Source of the DNA: Actinophytocola xanthii
GTDB lineage: Bacteria; Actinomycetota; Actinomycetes; Mycobacteriales; Pseudonocardiaceae
Reading direction: 5' to 3'
Assembly (NCBI RefSeq): GCF_001921205.1
Contig: NZ_MSIE01000021.1
Coordinates: forward strand, 57,385-121,384
Length of the DNA: 64,000 bases
Below the pieces are notes generated by a model. That model saw nothing but the letters and a program-made list of their open reading frames with translations, ran no database searches and was not told where the DNA came from. A program made the position numbers and the translations under genes. Below, piece by piece: positions 51,746 through 60,372 of the stretch; within the stretch, counting starts at the first letter, position 1, and each line of letters begins with the position of its first letter.

Positions 51746-52795
51746 CTAGACGATGTCCCAGGTGAGCGGGGTGCCCTTGGCGGCGTTGGTCCGGAAGCGG
51801 CGGCCGAGAACCGTGTCCAGCTCGGCCGGGGGCAGGCCGCCCGCCGGGCGGATCGAGCGGACGTTCTCCCTGGTCACCTCGTCGCCGGCGGCGACGTCGG
51901 CGACGACGTACAGGGAGCGCCGCAGGCGCAGGACCTCGCGCTCGCTCTCCCGTGGGCCGATCCGCGGGCTGCCCAGCGCGCGCCAGGCCCGCTCGGTCTC
52001 GGTGACCAGGGCGGCCAGCTCGGCCGGCTCCAGGGAGAAGTCGCTGTCCACGCCGCCGTCGGCGCGGGAGAGGGTGACGTGCTTCTCGATCGCGCAGGCA
52101 CCCAACGCCACGGCGGCCACCGGCACGCCGATGCCCATCGTGTGGTCGGACAGGCCGGGCACCACGTCGAAGGTGTCCGCGATCAGCGGGATGCCCCGCA
52201 GGTTGCTGTCGGCGGGGTCGGCCGGGTAGGACGCGGTGCAGCCCAGCACGATCAGCTGGTCGTTGCCCGCCGCCCGCGCGGTGGTGACCGCGGCGTGGAC
52301 CTCGGCGACGTCGGCCATGCCGGTGGAGATGACCAGCGGCTTGCCGGTCCTGGCGCACAGCTCGATCAGCGGCAGGTCGACGATCTCGGCGGAGGCGATC
52401 TTGTATGCGGGCGCGTCCAGCGACTCCAGCAGCTCGACGGCGGTGGGGTCGAAGGGGCTCGAGAACACCGTCAGCCCCTGCGCCAGCGCCCGCTCGAAGA
52501 TCGGCCGGTGCCACTCCCAGGGCGTGTGCGCCTTCTCGTAGAGCCGGTACAGGTTCTCCCCACCCCACAGGTCGTGGGAGTCGGAGATGCGGAAGGCGGG
52601 CAGGTCGACGTCGATCGTGATCGTGTCCGGGCGGTAGGTCTGCAGCTTGAGCGCCTGCGCACCGGTGGCCGCGACCGCGTCGACGATCGCCAGCGCCCGG
52701 TCGAGGTCGCCGTTGTGGTTGCCCGACATCTCGGCGATGACGAACGGGGGGTGCCCCTGCCCCACCGTGTGCTTGCCGATCCGAACCTCACGCAT
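51746..52795 (-). CDS. pseI: Pseudaminic acid synthase PseI (NeuB family)
   Basis: 349 residues from ATG 52795 (ATG 52804 also possible). The TIM-barrel NeuB motifs PPFVIAEMSGNHNGDLDRAL, LKLQTYRPDT, KIASAEIVDLPL and GLSDHTMGI are followed by a C-terminal SAF domain (SLYVVADVAAGDEVTRENVR). It condenses the trideoxy-altrose with phosphoenolpyruvate to give pseudaminic acid. With pseB, pseC, pseF and pseGH the pathway is complete in this window. Confidence 0.92.
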   Translation of the reverse strand: MREVRIGKHTVGQGHPPFVIAEMSGNHNGDLDRALAIVDAVAATGAQALKLQTYRPDTITIDVDLPAFRISDSHDLWGGENLYRLYEKAHTPWEWHRPIFERALAQGLTVFSSPFDPTAVELLESLDAPAYKIASAEIVDLPLIELCARTGKPLVISTGMADVAEVHAAVTTARAAGNDQLIVLGCTASYPADPADSNLRGIPLIADTFDVVPGLSDHTMGIGVPVAAVALGACAIEKHVTLSRADGGVDSDFSLEPAELAALVTETERAWRALGSPRIGPRESEREVLRLRRSLYVVADVAAGDEVTRENVRSIRPAGGLPPAELDTVLGRRFRTNAAKGTPLTWDIV

Positions 52796-52902
52796 GCGCC
52801 CCAACGTACCGGCGCCCCCGAAGCAACTTCGCGCCCGCCGCTGGCGTGAGCGGGGACTCGTGGGGTATCGTACAGATGTTCGAGAGTGTTGTATCTGACC
52901 CC

Positions 52903-53124
52903 TTAGGAGGCGCGCCAGACCGCATCGCCGTGTGTGTCGGCCAGCATGTCGCCGTAGATCAGCAGGCAGGCCAGACAGCGCTCACCCACGTCTGTACACG
53001 TGATCTTGTCGTTCGGCACGCTGTGCTCGCACAGCGCCTCACCGAACTCGCGTCCCGCTCCGGCGCAGCCGAACGCATGCACTCGGTTGTCGTAGCCCGA
53101 CAGCCACCACTGCACGTCCACCAT
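52903..53124 (-). CDS. Small Cys-rich protein
   Basis: 73 residues from ATG 53124 (a longer frame reaches 53187). It begins MVDVQWWLSGYDNRVHAFGC and has four Cys (HAFGC, EALCEH, ITCTD, CLACLL) and several His that could bind zinc. Not recognised with certainty; short proteins of this look occur in Pseudonocardiaceae. Two perfect palindromes lie upstream of it. Confidence 0.5.
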   Translation of the reverse strand: MVDVQWWLSGYDNRVHAFGCAGAGREFGEALCEHSVPNDKITCTDVGERCLACLLIYGDMLADTHGDAVWRAS

Positions 53125-53187
53125 GTCCCGGCCCCTTACACCCGCCTGTGTAACCCCAGGGTCCCGCACGGACGGGCATGTGGGCAC

Positions 53188-53242
53188 GTTGACCCCTGGA
53201 TTAATCGGGTCAACAATTCACAGTTGAACCGTAAACTGTGAA
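53188..53242. promoter_or_regulatory. Two tandem palindromes (operator candidates)
   Basis: GTTGACCC (53188-53195) with GGGTCAAC (53207-53214), and TTCACAGTT (53217-53225) with AACTGTGAA (53234-53242). Both are perfect and only 2 bp apart, in AT-richer DNA upstream of the small Cys-rich gene (minus strand). Confidence 0.6.
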
Positions 53243-53274
53243 CACTGGTAACACAGCGTTGTATACAGGATGCT

Positions 53275-53766
53275 TCAGTTACTCGGAGTACGGTCCTCCA
53301 GCTTGCGGAGGCGGTCCTCGTACTGGGCGACCGCGGTCAGGCGGACTCGGATCTGGCTGTGCTCCCGGCGGATCTCCTCGATGAGGGTCCGCGACTCCTC
53401 GATCTGCGCCTGGTCGGCGGCGGGCACCGGGGCGATCTTCTCCCGCAACGACTCGAGCTGGGACTCCTGCCCGGCGATCTGCGGGATGATCCGCTCCAGC
53501 TCGTTGGCCGACCACTTCTGCAGCCGGTCCATCTCGGCGCACTGGCGCTCCAGCTCACCGAGCCGGTGGGCCAGGTCGTCCCGCGACTCGCGCAGTTCGT
53601 GCAGCTGGCGCCGCTGCTCGTCGACGGTCCCGTAGAGCTCGTAGAGCCGGTTGCCCTCGACGGGGTGCACGATCCGCCAGTCGATCATGCGTCCGACGCG
53701 GTCGGCGATCCTCCGGCGCAGCCCGAGGGCCACCCGCAGGGGGGCGGCGAAGCGGTGGTCAGCCAT
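53275..53766 (-). CDS. Coiled-coil protein
   Basis: 163 residues from ATG 53766. A basic N-terminus (RVALGLRRRIADRVGRMID) precedes a long heptad-rich coiled coil from about 45 to 158 (VDEQRRQLHELRESRDDLAH, LGELERQCAEMDRL). No enzymatic domain. It lies 28 bp downstream of the GT29-like gene on the same strand and may act with it, perhaps as a scaffold; this is inferred. Confidence 0.65.
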   Translation of the reverse strand: MADHRFAAPLRVALGLRRRIADRVGRMIDWRIVHPVEGNRLYELYGTVDEQRRQLHELRESRDDLAHRLGELERQCAEMDRLQKWSANELERIIPQIAGQESQLESLREKIAPVPAADQAQIEESRTLIEEIRREHSQIRVRLTAVAQYEDRLRKLEDRTPSN

Positions 53767-53794
53767 GGTCACGTTCTCAGTCCTCAAAACAGGC

Positions 53795-54454
53795 TCAGCG
53801 CAGCAGCGTCGTTCGGCTGGTCTGCGTCCAGGAGTGGAGCAGCCGCCCCTCGGCGGCGATCTGGTGCTCCGGGCCGACGATGCAGGAGTCGCCGGCGGCG
53901 TGCATCCAGGAGGTCTGGTGCGGGTCGTCGATGAACGAGAACCCGGTCAGGATCAGCTCGGCCTCGGGGTAGTTGGTCCGTGCGATCCAGGCCGCCATCG
54001 TGCCGGTCGTCGCCCAGGTCCCCTCCTGCCTGGTGGGCAGGCCGATCGCGTCGGACAGCGGCAGCGTCACGTCGCGGTTGGAGACCGGGACGAACCCGAG
54101 GTCCTCGGGCCACCAGCCGGGGATGATGTCCGGCTCCCAGTGCAGCCGACCCGGCTCGACCAGGAGGTAGAGCCGTCTGCGGTAGTCCTGGAACACCCAT
54201 CTCGTCGCGCGCAGCGCCCGGTTGAAGACCACGACGTGGGTGCGGCTACCCACGGTCGGCGGGGTGCCGGGGTCGTCGACCATGAAGCCGTTCACCCGCA
54301 GCACCAGGTCCGCCGAGTCGATGGCCTTGGCGCGCTCGCTGTTCGGCTCCAGGGGCTGGTTGCCCACGACCGCCACCGTGCGCGGTTCCGGATGCTCCGC
54401 GTAGACGTCGAGCAGGGAACGCAGCATTCCGGGCTGCGGAGCGACGTCGACCAT
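53795..54454 (-). CDS. GT29/sialyltransferase-like glycosyltransferase
   Basis: 219 residues from ATG 54454. A sialyl-motif-L-like block is visible: VAVVGNQPLEPNSERAKAID followed by SADLVLRVNGF. A motif-S-like TWATTGTMAAWIA and a VS-like His-x4-Glu (HQIAAE) follow in order. GT29 enzymes move CMP-activated nonulosonic acids. The CMP-pseudaminic acid genes lie within 9 kb and the galactan export genes are divergent, so a pseudaminyltransferase for an envelope glycan is a reasonable guess. Confidence 0.65.
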   Translation of the reverse strand: MVDVAPQPGMLRSLLDVYAEHPEPRTVAVVGNQPLEPNSERAKAIDSADLVLRVNGFMVDDPGTPPTVGSRTHVVVFNRALRATRWVFQDYRRRLYLLVEPGRLHWEPDIIPGWWPEDLGFVPVSNRDVTLPLSDAIGLPTRQEGTWATTGTMAAWIARTNYPEAELILTGFSFIDDPHQTSWMHAAGDSCIVGPEHQIAAEGRLLHSWTQTSRTTLLR

Positions 54455-54575
54455 GGGGGCAGAAGTTACCAGTCCGTCGGGCGGACAAACGGGTGGACTT
54501 TTGAGCACCTGGGGCACCTCGGACGCCCTCCGGCCCCTGCTCGGCGCCGCCGGGGCGCCGGTAGGCTCGACAGCC

Positions 54576-55499
54576 GTGCCAACAACCAGCACGGCCGAAC
54601 ACGAGCAGGCCACCCCACCACCCCCTCCGTCGTCCCGGAGCTGGGCACGCGCGTGGGAGGACATCGTCGAGGGCGTCCGCCAGCGTGAGCTGTGGGGCCA
54701 CCTCGGTTGGCAGGACATCAAGCAGCGCTACCGGCGCTCGGTGATCGGTCCGCTGTGGATCACGCTGTCGATGGCCATCACCGCCGTCGGCCTCGGCCTG
54801 CTGTACTCGGCGCTGTTCGACGCCAAGATCCCCACGTTCCTGCCGTACATCACGGTCGGGTTCATCGTGTGGAACTTCATCCTCGGCTGTCTCACCGAGG
54901 GCACCGAGACGTTCATCCGCAACGAGGGCCTGATCAAGCACCTGCCGGCGCCGTTGACCGTCTACGCGCTGCGCACGGTGTGGCGGCTGACCCTGATGTT
55001 CGCGCACAACCTGCTGGTCTACGTGGTCGTCGCGGCCATCTACTGGTCCAGCCTGACCGAGGCCGGCTACACGATCACCAACGACGGCAACGCCGCCAAC
55101 CAACCCGGCATCTCCTGGTCGATCCTGCTGGCGATCCCGGCGTTCTTCCTGCTCGCGGTGAACGGCGGCTGGGTGGCCCTGCTGTTCGGCATCATCTCCA
55201 CCCGTTACCGGGACATCCCGCCAGTCATCATCAGCCTCAGCCAGCTGCTGTTCTTCATGACGCCTATCGTCTGGACCACCGACATCCTGACCGCGAACTT
55301 CGGCGAGGCGGGCTGGCGGATGCTGGTGGCCGAGCTGAACCCGCTCTACCACTACGTCCAGATCCTGCGGGCGCCGCTGATCGGCAACGAGCAGAGCTGG
55401 CACCACTGGGCGGTTGTCGCAGCGTTTACCGTGGTGGGGTGGGGCCTGGCCCTCGTGGCCATGCGCAACTACCGTGCCCGGGTCTCCTACTGGGTCTGA
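54576..55499 (+). CDS. ABC-2 type polysaccharide exporter permease (Wzm, Rv3783-like)
   Basis: 307 residues from GTG 54576. The frame is open from ATG 54453, but that codon would overlap the start codon of the divergent gene and lengthen the protein beyond the family size. A Pro-rich leader is followed by WQDIKQRYRRSVIGPLWITL, the O-antigen exporter signature, and six membrane helices. With the ATPase and GlfT1-like gene this is the mycobacterial Rv3783-Rv3781-Rv3782 set proposed to export lipid-linked galactan. Confidence 0.85.
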   Translation: MPTTSTAEHEQATPPPPPSSRSWARAWEDIVEGVRQRELWGHLGWQDIKQRYRRSVIGPLWITLSMAITAVGLGLLYSALFDAKIPTFLPYITVGFIVWNFILGCLTEGTETFIRNEGLIKHLPAPLTVYALRTVWRLTLMFAHNLLVYVVVAAIYWSSLTEAGYTITNDGNAANQPGISWSILLAIPAFFLLAVNGGWVALLFGIISTRYRDIPPVIISLSQLLFFMTPIVWTTDILTANFGEAGWRMLVAELNPLYHYVQILRAPLIGNEQSWHHWAVVAAFTVVGWGLALVAMRNYRARVSYWV

Positions 55500-55516
55500 G
55501 TGAGGCGAGAAACGAC

Positions 55517-56335
55517 ATGGTCAGCATCGACGTCTGGAACGCCTCGGTCGACTTCCCGATCTTCGACGCGAAGACGAGGTCGCTGAAGAAGGCGGTCCTG
55601 GGCAAGGTCGGCGGCAAGATCGGAACCGAGCAGAAGGTCCCGATCATCGAGGCACTGCACGACATCACGCTCTCGCTCAAGGAGGGCGACCGGATCGGCC
55701 TGGTCGGCCACAACGGGGCCGGCAAGTCCACCCTGCTGCGGCTGCTCGCCGGCATCTACGAGCCGACCCGGGGCTCCTCCCGGATCGTCGGCAAGATCGC
55801 CCCGGTGTTCGACCTGGGTGTCGGCATGGACCCGGAGATCTCCGGGCTCGAGAACATCATGATCCGCGGCCTGTTCCTCGGCATGACCCGCAAGCAGATG
55901 GAGAAGCGGGTCGACGACATCGCCGAGTTCACCGAGCTCGGCGACTACCTGCAGATGCCGCTGCGGACGTACTCGACGGGCATGCGGGTGCGGCTGGCGC
56001 TGGGCGTGGTCACCTCGATCGACCCGGAGATCCTGCTGCTGGACGAGGGCATCGGAGCCGTGGATGCGGCCTTTCTGAGCAAGGCACGCACCCGGTTGGT
56101 CGATCTGGTGAAGCGGTCGGGCATGTTGGTGTTCGCCTCGCACCAGGACGACCTATTGTTCGAGCTGTGCAACTCGGCGCTGTGGATGGACGAGGGGCAG
56201 GTGAAGATGCAGGGCTCGCTGCGTGAGGTTCTCACCGCCTACAAGGGCCGGGATCCCTACGAGCACCTGGACAAGGAAACGCTGGCCCGCCTCGGCCAGG
56301 CCCCGGTCCTCACCACCAAGACCGGCGAGATCTGA
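55517..56335 (+). CDS. ABC exporter ATP-binding protein (Wzt, Rv3781-like)
   Basis: 272 residues from ATG 55517. Walker A GLVGHNGAGKSTLLRLLA, signature YSTGMRVRLALGV (YSTGM type seen in polysaccharide exporters), Walker B ILLLDEGIGAVD and H-loop FASHQDD. No C-terminal carbohydrate-binding module, as in mycobacterial Rv3781. It forms the galactan exporter with the permease 17 bp upstream and shares its stop/start base with the next gene. Confidence 0.9.
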   Translation: MVSIDVWNASVDFPIFDAKTRSLKKAVLGKVGGKIGTEQKVPIIEALHDITLSLKEGDRIGLVGHNGAGKSTLLRLLAGIYEPTRGSSRIVGKIAPVFDLGVGMDPEISGLENIMIRGLFLGMTRKQMEKRVDDIAEFTELGDYLQMPLRTYSTGMRVRLALGVVTSIDPEILLLDEGIGAVDAAFLSKARTRLVDLVKRSGMLVFASHQDDLLFELCNSALWMDEGQVKMQGSLREVLTAYKGRDPYEHLDKETLARLGQAPVLTTKTGEI

Positions 56336-57240
56336 TGGGCCCCGCGGAGCCGCTGCCGCCGAACGCGGTGGTGGCCGTCGTCGTCACCCGGCATCGCCGG
56401 GAGCTGCTGGCCGACTCCCTGAAGATGATCGCGGCGCAGACCCGACCGCCGGACCACCTGGTCGTCGTGGACAACGGCCCCGACGATCCGGTCGGCGACA
56501 TCGTCGCCTCGTGCCCGGTGCCGACGACCTACCTGCCCTCCCAGCGCAACCTCGGCGGCGCCGGCGGCTTCGCGCTCGGGATGCTGCACGCGCTGTCGCT
56601 GGGCGCCGAGTGGGTCTGGTGCGCCGACGACGACGGCCGTCCCGGTGACGAGACCGTGCTGGAGATCCTGCTCGAGGAGGCCCAGGCGCGGAACCTGGCC
56701 GAGATCTCGCCGATGGTGACGAACATCGACACCCCGTCCCGGCTGGCGTTCCCGCTGCGTCGAGGGCTGACCTGGAAGCGGAGCGCGAACGAGCTGGGGA
56801 CCGACTTCCTGCCCGGGATCGCGTCGCTGTTCAACGGCGCGCTGTTCCGCGCGGCCACCCTGGACGTGATCGGCGTACCGGACTACCGCCTGTTCTTCCG
56901 CGGCGACGAGGTGGAGATCCACCGGCGGCTGGTGCGGTCGGGGCTGCCGTTCGGGACCTGCCTGCGGGCGACCTACCTGCACCCCGACGGCTCGGAGGAG
57001 TTCAAGCCGATGCTGGGCGGGCGGCTGCACGCCCAGGACCCGGAGAACGAGGTGAAGCGGTACTACACCTACCGCAACCGCGGGTACCTCCTGTCCCAGC
57101 CGGGCCTGCGGAAGATCGGGATGCTGGAGATCATCCGCTTCGGGCTGTACTTCGTCGGCACGAAGCGCGACCCCAAGGCGTTCGTGCAGTGGCTCAAGCT
57201 GTGCCGGCAGGGCCGCCGGGAGAGGTTCTTCCGGCTGTAG
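56335..57240 (+). CDS. glfT1: Galactofuranosyltransferase GlfT1-like (GT2)
   Basis: 301 residues. GT-A fold with AVVVTRHRRELLADSLKMIA, the DxD-type WVWCADDDGRPGDE, and the late His/Glu-rich DYRLFFRGDEVEIHRRLVRS. The C-terminus (RGYLLSQPGLRKIGMLEIIR) fits the GlfT1/Rv3782 family, which adds the first galactofuranose residues to the lipid-linked linker of arabinogalactan. Overlaps wzt by 1 bp; same operon. Confidence 0.85.
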   Translation: MGPAEPLPPNAVVAVVVTRHRRELLADSLKMIAAQTRPPDHLVVVDNGPDDPVGDIVASCPVPTTYLPSQRNLGGAGGFALGMLHALSLGAEWVWCADDDGRPGDETVLEILLEEAQARNLAEISPMVTNIDTPSRLAFPLRRGLTWKRSANELGTDFLPGIASLFNGALFRAATLDVIGVPDYRLFFRGDEVEIHRRLVRSGLPFGTCLRATYLHPDGSEEFKPMLGGRLHAQDPENEVKRYYTYRNRGYLLSQPGLRKIGMLEIIRFGLYFVGTKRDPKAFVQWLKLCRQGRRERFFRL

Positions 57241-57666
57241 CTACACCCGCTCGCCGTACACGTGGTCGATGGCCATGGTCATCAGCACCCGGCGGTCGGC
57301 CACCATGACCGAGCGGTACTCGGCCCAGTCCGGGTGCTCCCCGGCCGCGGCGCGGTAGTAGTCGACCAGCGCGTCGACCTCGGGGCCGTGGGGGTCGGTG
57401 CCGGGGCCGGTGAGGGTCACGGTGCCCTCGGCGGTGGCCCAGGACCAGCCGTCGGCGCTGGTGACCTCGAGCGCGGCCCGCGGGTCCCGGCGGAGGTTGG
57501 CCGTCTTGGCCCGTCCCTCGGTCATCGAGACGTAGATGATCTCGGCGTCCCGGTCGTAGAACGGCATGACCGGGGACAGCTGGGGGCGGCCGTCGGACTT
57601 GATCGTGGCGAGGACCCCGAGGCGGCTCTCGACGAGCAGCGCGCGCGGGTCGAACGGGCCGCTCAT
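57241..57666 (-). CDS. PPOX-class F420-dependent oxidoreductase
   Basis: 141 residues from ATG 57666, overlapping the upstream gene's stop (ATGA). Family pattern: LLVESRLGVLATIKSDGRPQ, then AKTANLRRDPRAALEVTSAD and WAEYRSVMVADRRVLMTMAI. It is a split-barrel fold that would use F420 or FMN. It converges on glfT1 with no gap. Confidence 0.82.
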   Translation of the reverse strand: MSGPFDPRALLVESRLGVLATIKSDGRPQLSPVMPFYDRDAEIIYVSMTEGRAKTANLRRDPRAALEVTSADGWSWATAEGTVTLTGPGTDPHGPEVDALVDYYRAAAGEHPDWAEYRSVMVADRRVLMTMAIDHVYGERV

Positions 57667-58535
57667 GCCTTCTCCCGGAACTGCTCGATGAGGGCCGCGT
57701 AGCCGCTGGGGCCGTGCCCCTGGGCCACCGCTCGTTCGGCCAGGGCCTTGACCAACCGCGGAAGCTCCGCGCTGACGCCGAGCGTCTCGCTCTCCTCGAC
57801 GAAGTGCTCCATGGCCGCGAGGTGGGTGTCGATCGTGGAGTCCGGGGCGGGGTAGCTGCCCTCGTCGACCTGCCGCGCGTAGCCGGCGAGCCATCCGGCC
57901 ACGGTTCCCGCCGACTGGGCGGCGAGCGGGGCGAACGCCGTCGCGGGGACGCCGGCGGTGCCGAGCAGTGCCGCGCCCTGGAGGAAGCCGTTCAGGATGC
58001 TCCACATGAGCCCGAGCACGGCCACGTCGTGGAGGGCGGACAGGCCGTGGTCGGCACCGAGGTAGGTGGCGTTGCCGAGCGCGCGCAGGGCGGGTTCGAC
58101 CTCGTCGAACGCCGGGCGGGGTCCGCTGTGGAGGATCACGGCGTCGGCGGTGCCGATGCCGTCGGGGGCGGCGAGGATCGCGCCGTCGAGGTAGGTGCCG
58201 CCGCGCTCCGCGACGTACTCGGCCGTCGCGCGGGCTTGGGTGGAGGTGCCCGAGGTGAGGTTGACCAGGATGCGCTCCTCGAGGTCGGTCGACTCGAGGA
58301 CCTCGCGCACGGCCCGGTAGTCCGAGACGCAGAGGACGACGAGCGGGCTGGTCGTGTCCCCCGCGGAGTCCGCTCGTCGGGCGCCCTGGGCGAGGAGGGT
58401 CTCGGCCTTGGCCGCGGTGCGGTTCCAGACCGTGGTGGGATGTCCGGCTCGCAGGAAGGCCGCGGCGAGCGCCTGCCCCATGAGCCCCAGACCGAGAACG
58501 GTCACCGGGATCGGTGTGGTGGTCATAGTCGACAT
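57663..58535 (-). CDS. NAD(P)-dependent imine-reductase-like dehydrogenase
   Basis: 290 residues from ATG 58535 (ATG 58526 is another option). An N-terminal Rossmann domain VTVLGLGLMGQALAAAFLRA and a helical C-domain with LSALHDVAVLGLMWSILNGF, the region holding the catalytic Asp/Tyr in imine reductases. Relatives reduce cyclic imines or 3-hydroxyacid-type substrates with NADPH. Coupled to the F420-type gene. Confidence 0.78.
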   Translation of the reverse strand: MSTMTTTPIPVTVLGLGLMGQALAAAFLRAGHPTTVWNRTAAKAETLLAQGARRADSAGDTTSPLVVLCVSDYRAVREVLESTDLEERILVNLTSGTSTQARATAEYVAERGGTYLDGAILAAPDGIGTADAVILHSGPRPAFDEVEPALRALGNATYLGADHGLSALHDVAVLGLMWSILNGFLQGAALLGTAGVPATAFAPLAAQSAGTVAGWLAGYARQVDEGSYPAPDSTIDTHLAAMEHFVEESETLGVSAELPRLVKALAERAVAQGHGPSGYAALIEQFREKA

Positions 58536-58561
58536 CCTCGACCTTGACATCAGTGTGAGAG

Positions 58562-59446
58562 TCAAGAATGCGTTTGCGCAATCGTTTGCGGGCGGGCTGG
58601 GGCAGGTGTCGTGGACGTCCTGCGGAGGAGGACGACCGCGGAGGCGCTGATCAGCAACCCGAGGAGGGTGACGAGGCGGACGGGGTCACCGAACATCGGC
58701 ACCGCCCACAGCGCCGTGGCGGCCGGGGTCAGGTACAGGAGGGTGCTGGCGCGGGCCGCCCCGTCCCGGCTGGTGACCCGGTAGTAGATGCCGTAACTGG
58801 CGATCCCGGCCGCGGCGGCCCACGCCACGGCGACCCAGAAGCCCGCGACCGGCGGTGGCGCGAGGGTGCCCGCGCCGGCGGCGTAGACGGTGAAGAAGAC
58901 GCCGGTGAAGAGGGCCTGGGCGGCCAGGGTCCCCATCAACGGCGGCGTTGGCCAGCGCTGCTGCAGGACGGTGCCGGCGGTCAGGGACAGCATCGACACC
59001 AGCGGCAGGAGCAGTGCCGTGACGGCGACCCCGGCGCTGAGGTCGCCGAGCGCGGTCACCGCGACGCCGGTCGTACCCAGGGCCAGTCCCGCCACGTGGC
59101 CGGCGCGGAGCCGCTGCGAGTCGAGCAGGACGGCGGCGATGAGCACCAGGGCGGGCTGCAGGGAGGCGATGAGGGCGGAGGTGCCGGCAGGAACGCCGGC
59201 CGCGGCGGCCCAGAAGACGCCGCCCAGGTAGAGGCACTGGCAGAGCAGCGCCAGGACGGCCTGGCGGGCCCATTCGCGCGGGTCGAGGCGGGGCAGCCAC
59301 GGGAGCAGGACGAGCGCGGTCAGCAGGCATCGCCAGGCCAGCAGGGTGTCGGCGGTGGCGTAGCGCGCACCGAGCTCGGCGCCGATGAAGCCCGAGCTCC
59401 ACACCACGACCAGGGCGGTACCGCGCAGCGAGGCTGAGATCGACAT
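58562..59446 (-). CDS. EamA/DMT-family transporter
   Basis: 294 residues from ATG 59446, ten membrane helices in two EamA repeats (VVWSSGFIGAELGARYATAD at the start, second repeat from about 150 with YLTPAATALWAVPMFGDPVR). Exports small metabolites or amino acids. It diverges from a TetR gene with only 60 bp between, the usual sign that the TetR protein controls it. Confidence 0.85.
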   Translation of the reverse strand: MSISASLRGTALVVVWSSGFIGAELGARYATADTLLAWRCLLTALVLLPWLPRLDPREWARQAVLALLCQCLYLGGVFWAAAAGVPAGTSALIASLQPALVLIAAVLLDSQRLRAGHVAGLALGTTGVAVTALGDLSAGVAVTALLLPLVSMLSLTAGTVLQQRWPTPPLMGTLAAQALFTGVFFTVYAAGAGTLAPPPVAGFWVAVAWAAAAGIASYGIYYRVTSRDGAARASTLLYLTPAATALWAVPMFGDPVRLVTLLGLLISASAVVLLRRTSTTPAPARPQTIAQTHS

Positions 59447-59460
59447 GAACCCAGGTAACC

Positions 59461-59477
59461 ATACCGGTCTGTATACT
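59461..59477. promoter_or_regulatory. Candidate TetR operator
   Basis: ATAC-N6-GTAT dyad (59461-59474) with the central ACCGGT palindrome, overlapping a TATACT -10-like box (59472-59477) between the divergent EamA and TetR genes. Confidence 0.5.
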
Positions 59478-59506
59478 CGCAGTGGACCGACTGGCAAGGA
59501 GTGCCC

Positions 59507-60127
59507 GTGCTACAGCAGCTCACCACGCTCGACGAGGCCACCCCGGGGGCACTGCGCCCGGTGTTGCAGCCCCTGCCGAAGCTGACCGAGGCGGGTGCCC
59601 GGCTGCTGGAGGCCGCCGCTGCGCTGTTCTACGAGCGTGGGGTGCGGGCGGTGGGAGTGGACCTGATCGCCGAGACCGCCGGGACGACGAAGAAGACCCT
59701 GTACGACAGGTTCGGCTCGAAGGACGCGCTCGTCGCGCTGTACCTGTTGCAGCGAGCCCACCGCTGGCGCCAGCACCTGCTGACCCGGCTCGCGGAGGGC
59801 GATGATGAGTCGCGGGTGCTGGGCGTCTTCGATGCGTTGGAGGCGTGGATGGGAGCGCAGCGGCGGGGTTGCGCCTTCGTCAACGCGTACGCGGAGCTGG
59901 GAGACAGCGAGGAGCATCCGGCCGTGCCGGTCATCCGGGCGGAGAAGGCGTGGATGCGTGCGCTGTTCGACGCGCTAACCGGGGATATCGCGCTGGGGGC
60001 CCACGTGCACCTGCTGTACGAGGGAACGATCGTCGTCCGCACCGCCGGCGCGGGTGCGGACACGGCGACACATGCCCGGGAGGCGGTTCGGATTGCGCTG
60101 GCGGCGGGCGGTAGCGCGCCGAGGTGA
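59507..60127 (+). CDS. TetR-family repressor
   Basis: 206 residues from GTG 59507, six bases after AAGGA (GTG 59501 is too close). The DNA-binding helix-turn-helix is AAALFYERGVRAVGVDLIAE then GTTKKTLYDRFGSKDAL. The C-terminal ligand domain has the LEAWMGAQRRGCAFVNAYAE pattern common in this group. Probably represses the divergent EamA exporter. Confidence 0.87.
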   Translation: MLQQLTTLDEATPGALRPVLQPLPKLTEAGARLLEAAAALFYERGVRAVGVDLIAETAGTTKKTLYDRFGSKDALVALYLLQRAHRWRQHLLTRLAEGDDESRVLGVFDALEAWMGAQRRGCAFVNAYAELGDSEEHPAVPVIRAEKAWMRALFDALTGDIALGAHVHLLYEGTIVVRTAGAGADTATHAREAVRIALAAGGSAPR

Positions 60128-60181
60128 CGAGCCCGCGCTCTCCTCAGGAGGAGTGGGGGTGCGAGGGGTGTCAACAGGGGA

Positions 60182-60213
60182 GCTGTGGACAACCCGCTCA
60201 GTTGTGGACAACT
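60182..60213. promoter_or_regulatory. Second paired DnaA-box-like motif
   Basis: TGTGGACAA at 60184-60192 and 60203-60211, 19 bp apart, again after TGTCAACAGGGG. The 245-bp gap 60128-60372 holds it and the promoter of the adhesin gene; no gene is seen there. Confidence 0.55.
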
Positions 60214-60372
60214 CCACCCGGAGGCGTTCGCGAGCGCAACTGTTGGGGGATGGCGGGGTTGTGGGGTGGTAATCGCGGTGACTACAGTGCGGGCCAATCA
60301 CACGGTAGACGTTTCACATTCACCCGACGGGTGTGCGCGCAGAGCACTGGTCAGGGCATGGCAAGGAGGGTC

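Noticed and set aside
54453..54575. Longer start of the Wzm permease at ATG 54453
   Set aside because: It would share bases with the start codon of the divergent GT29-like gene and exceed the family length.
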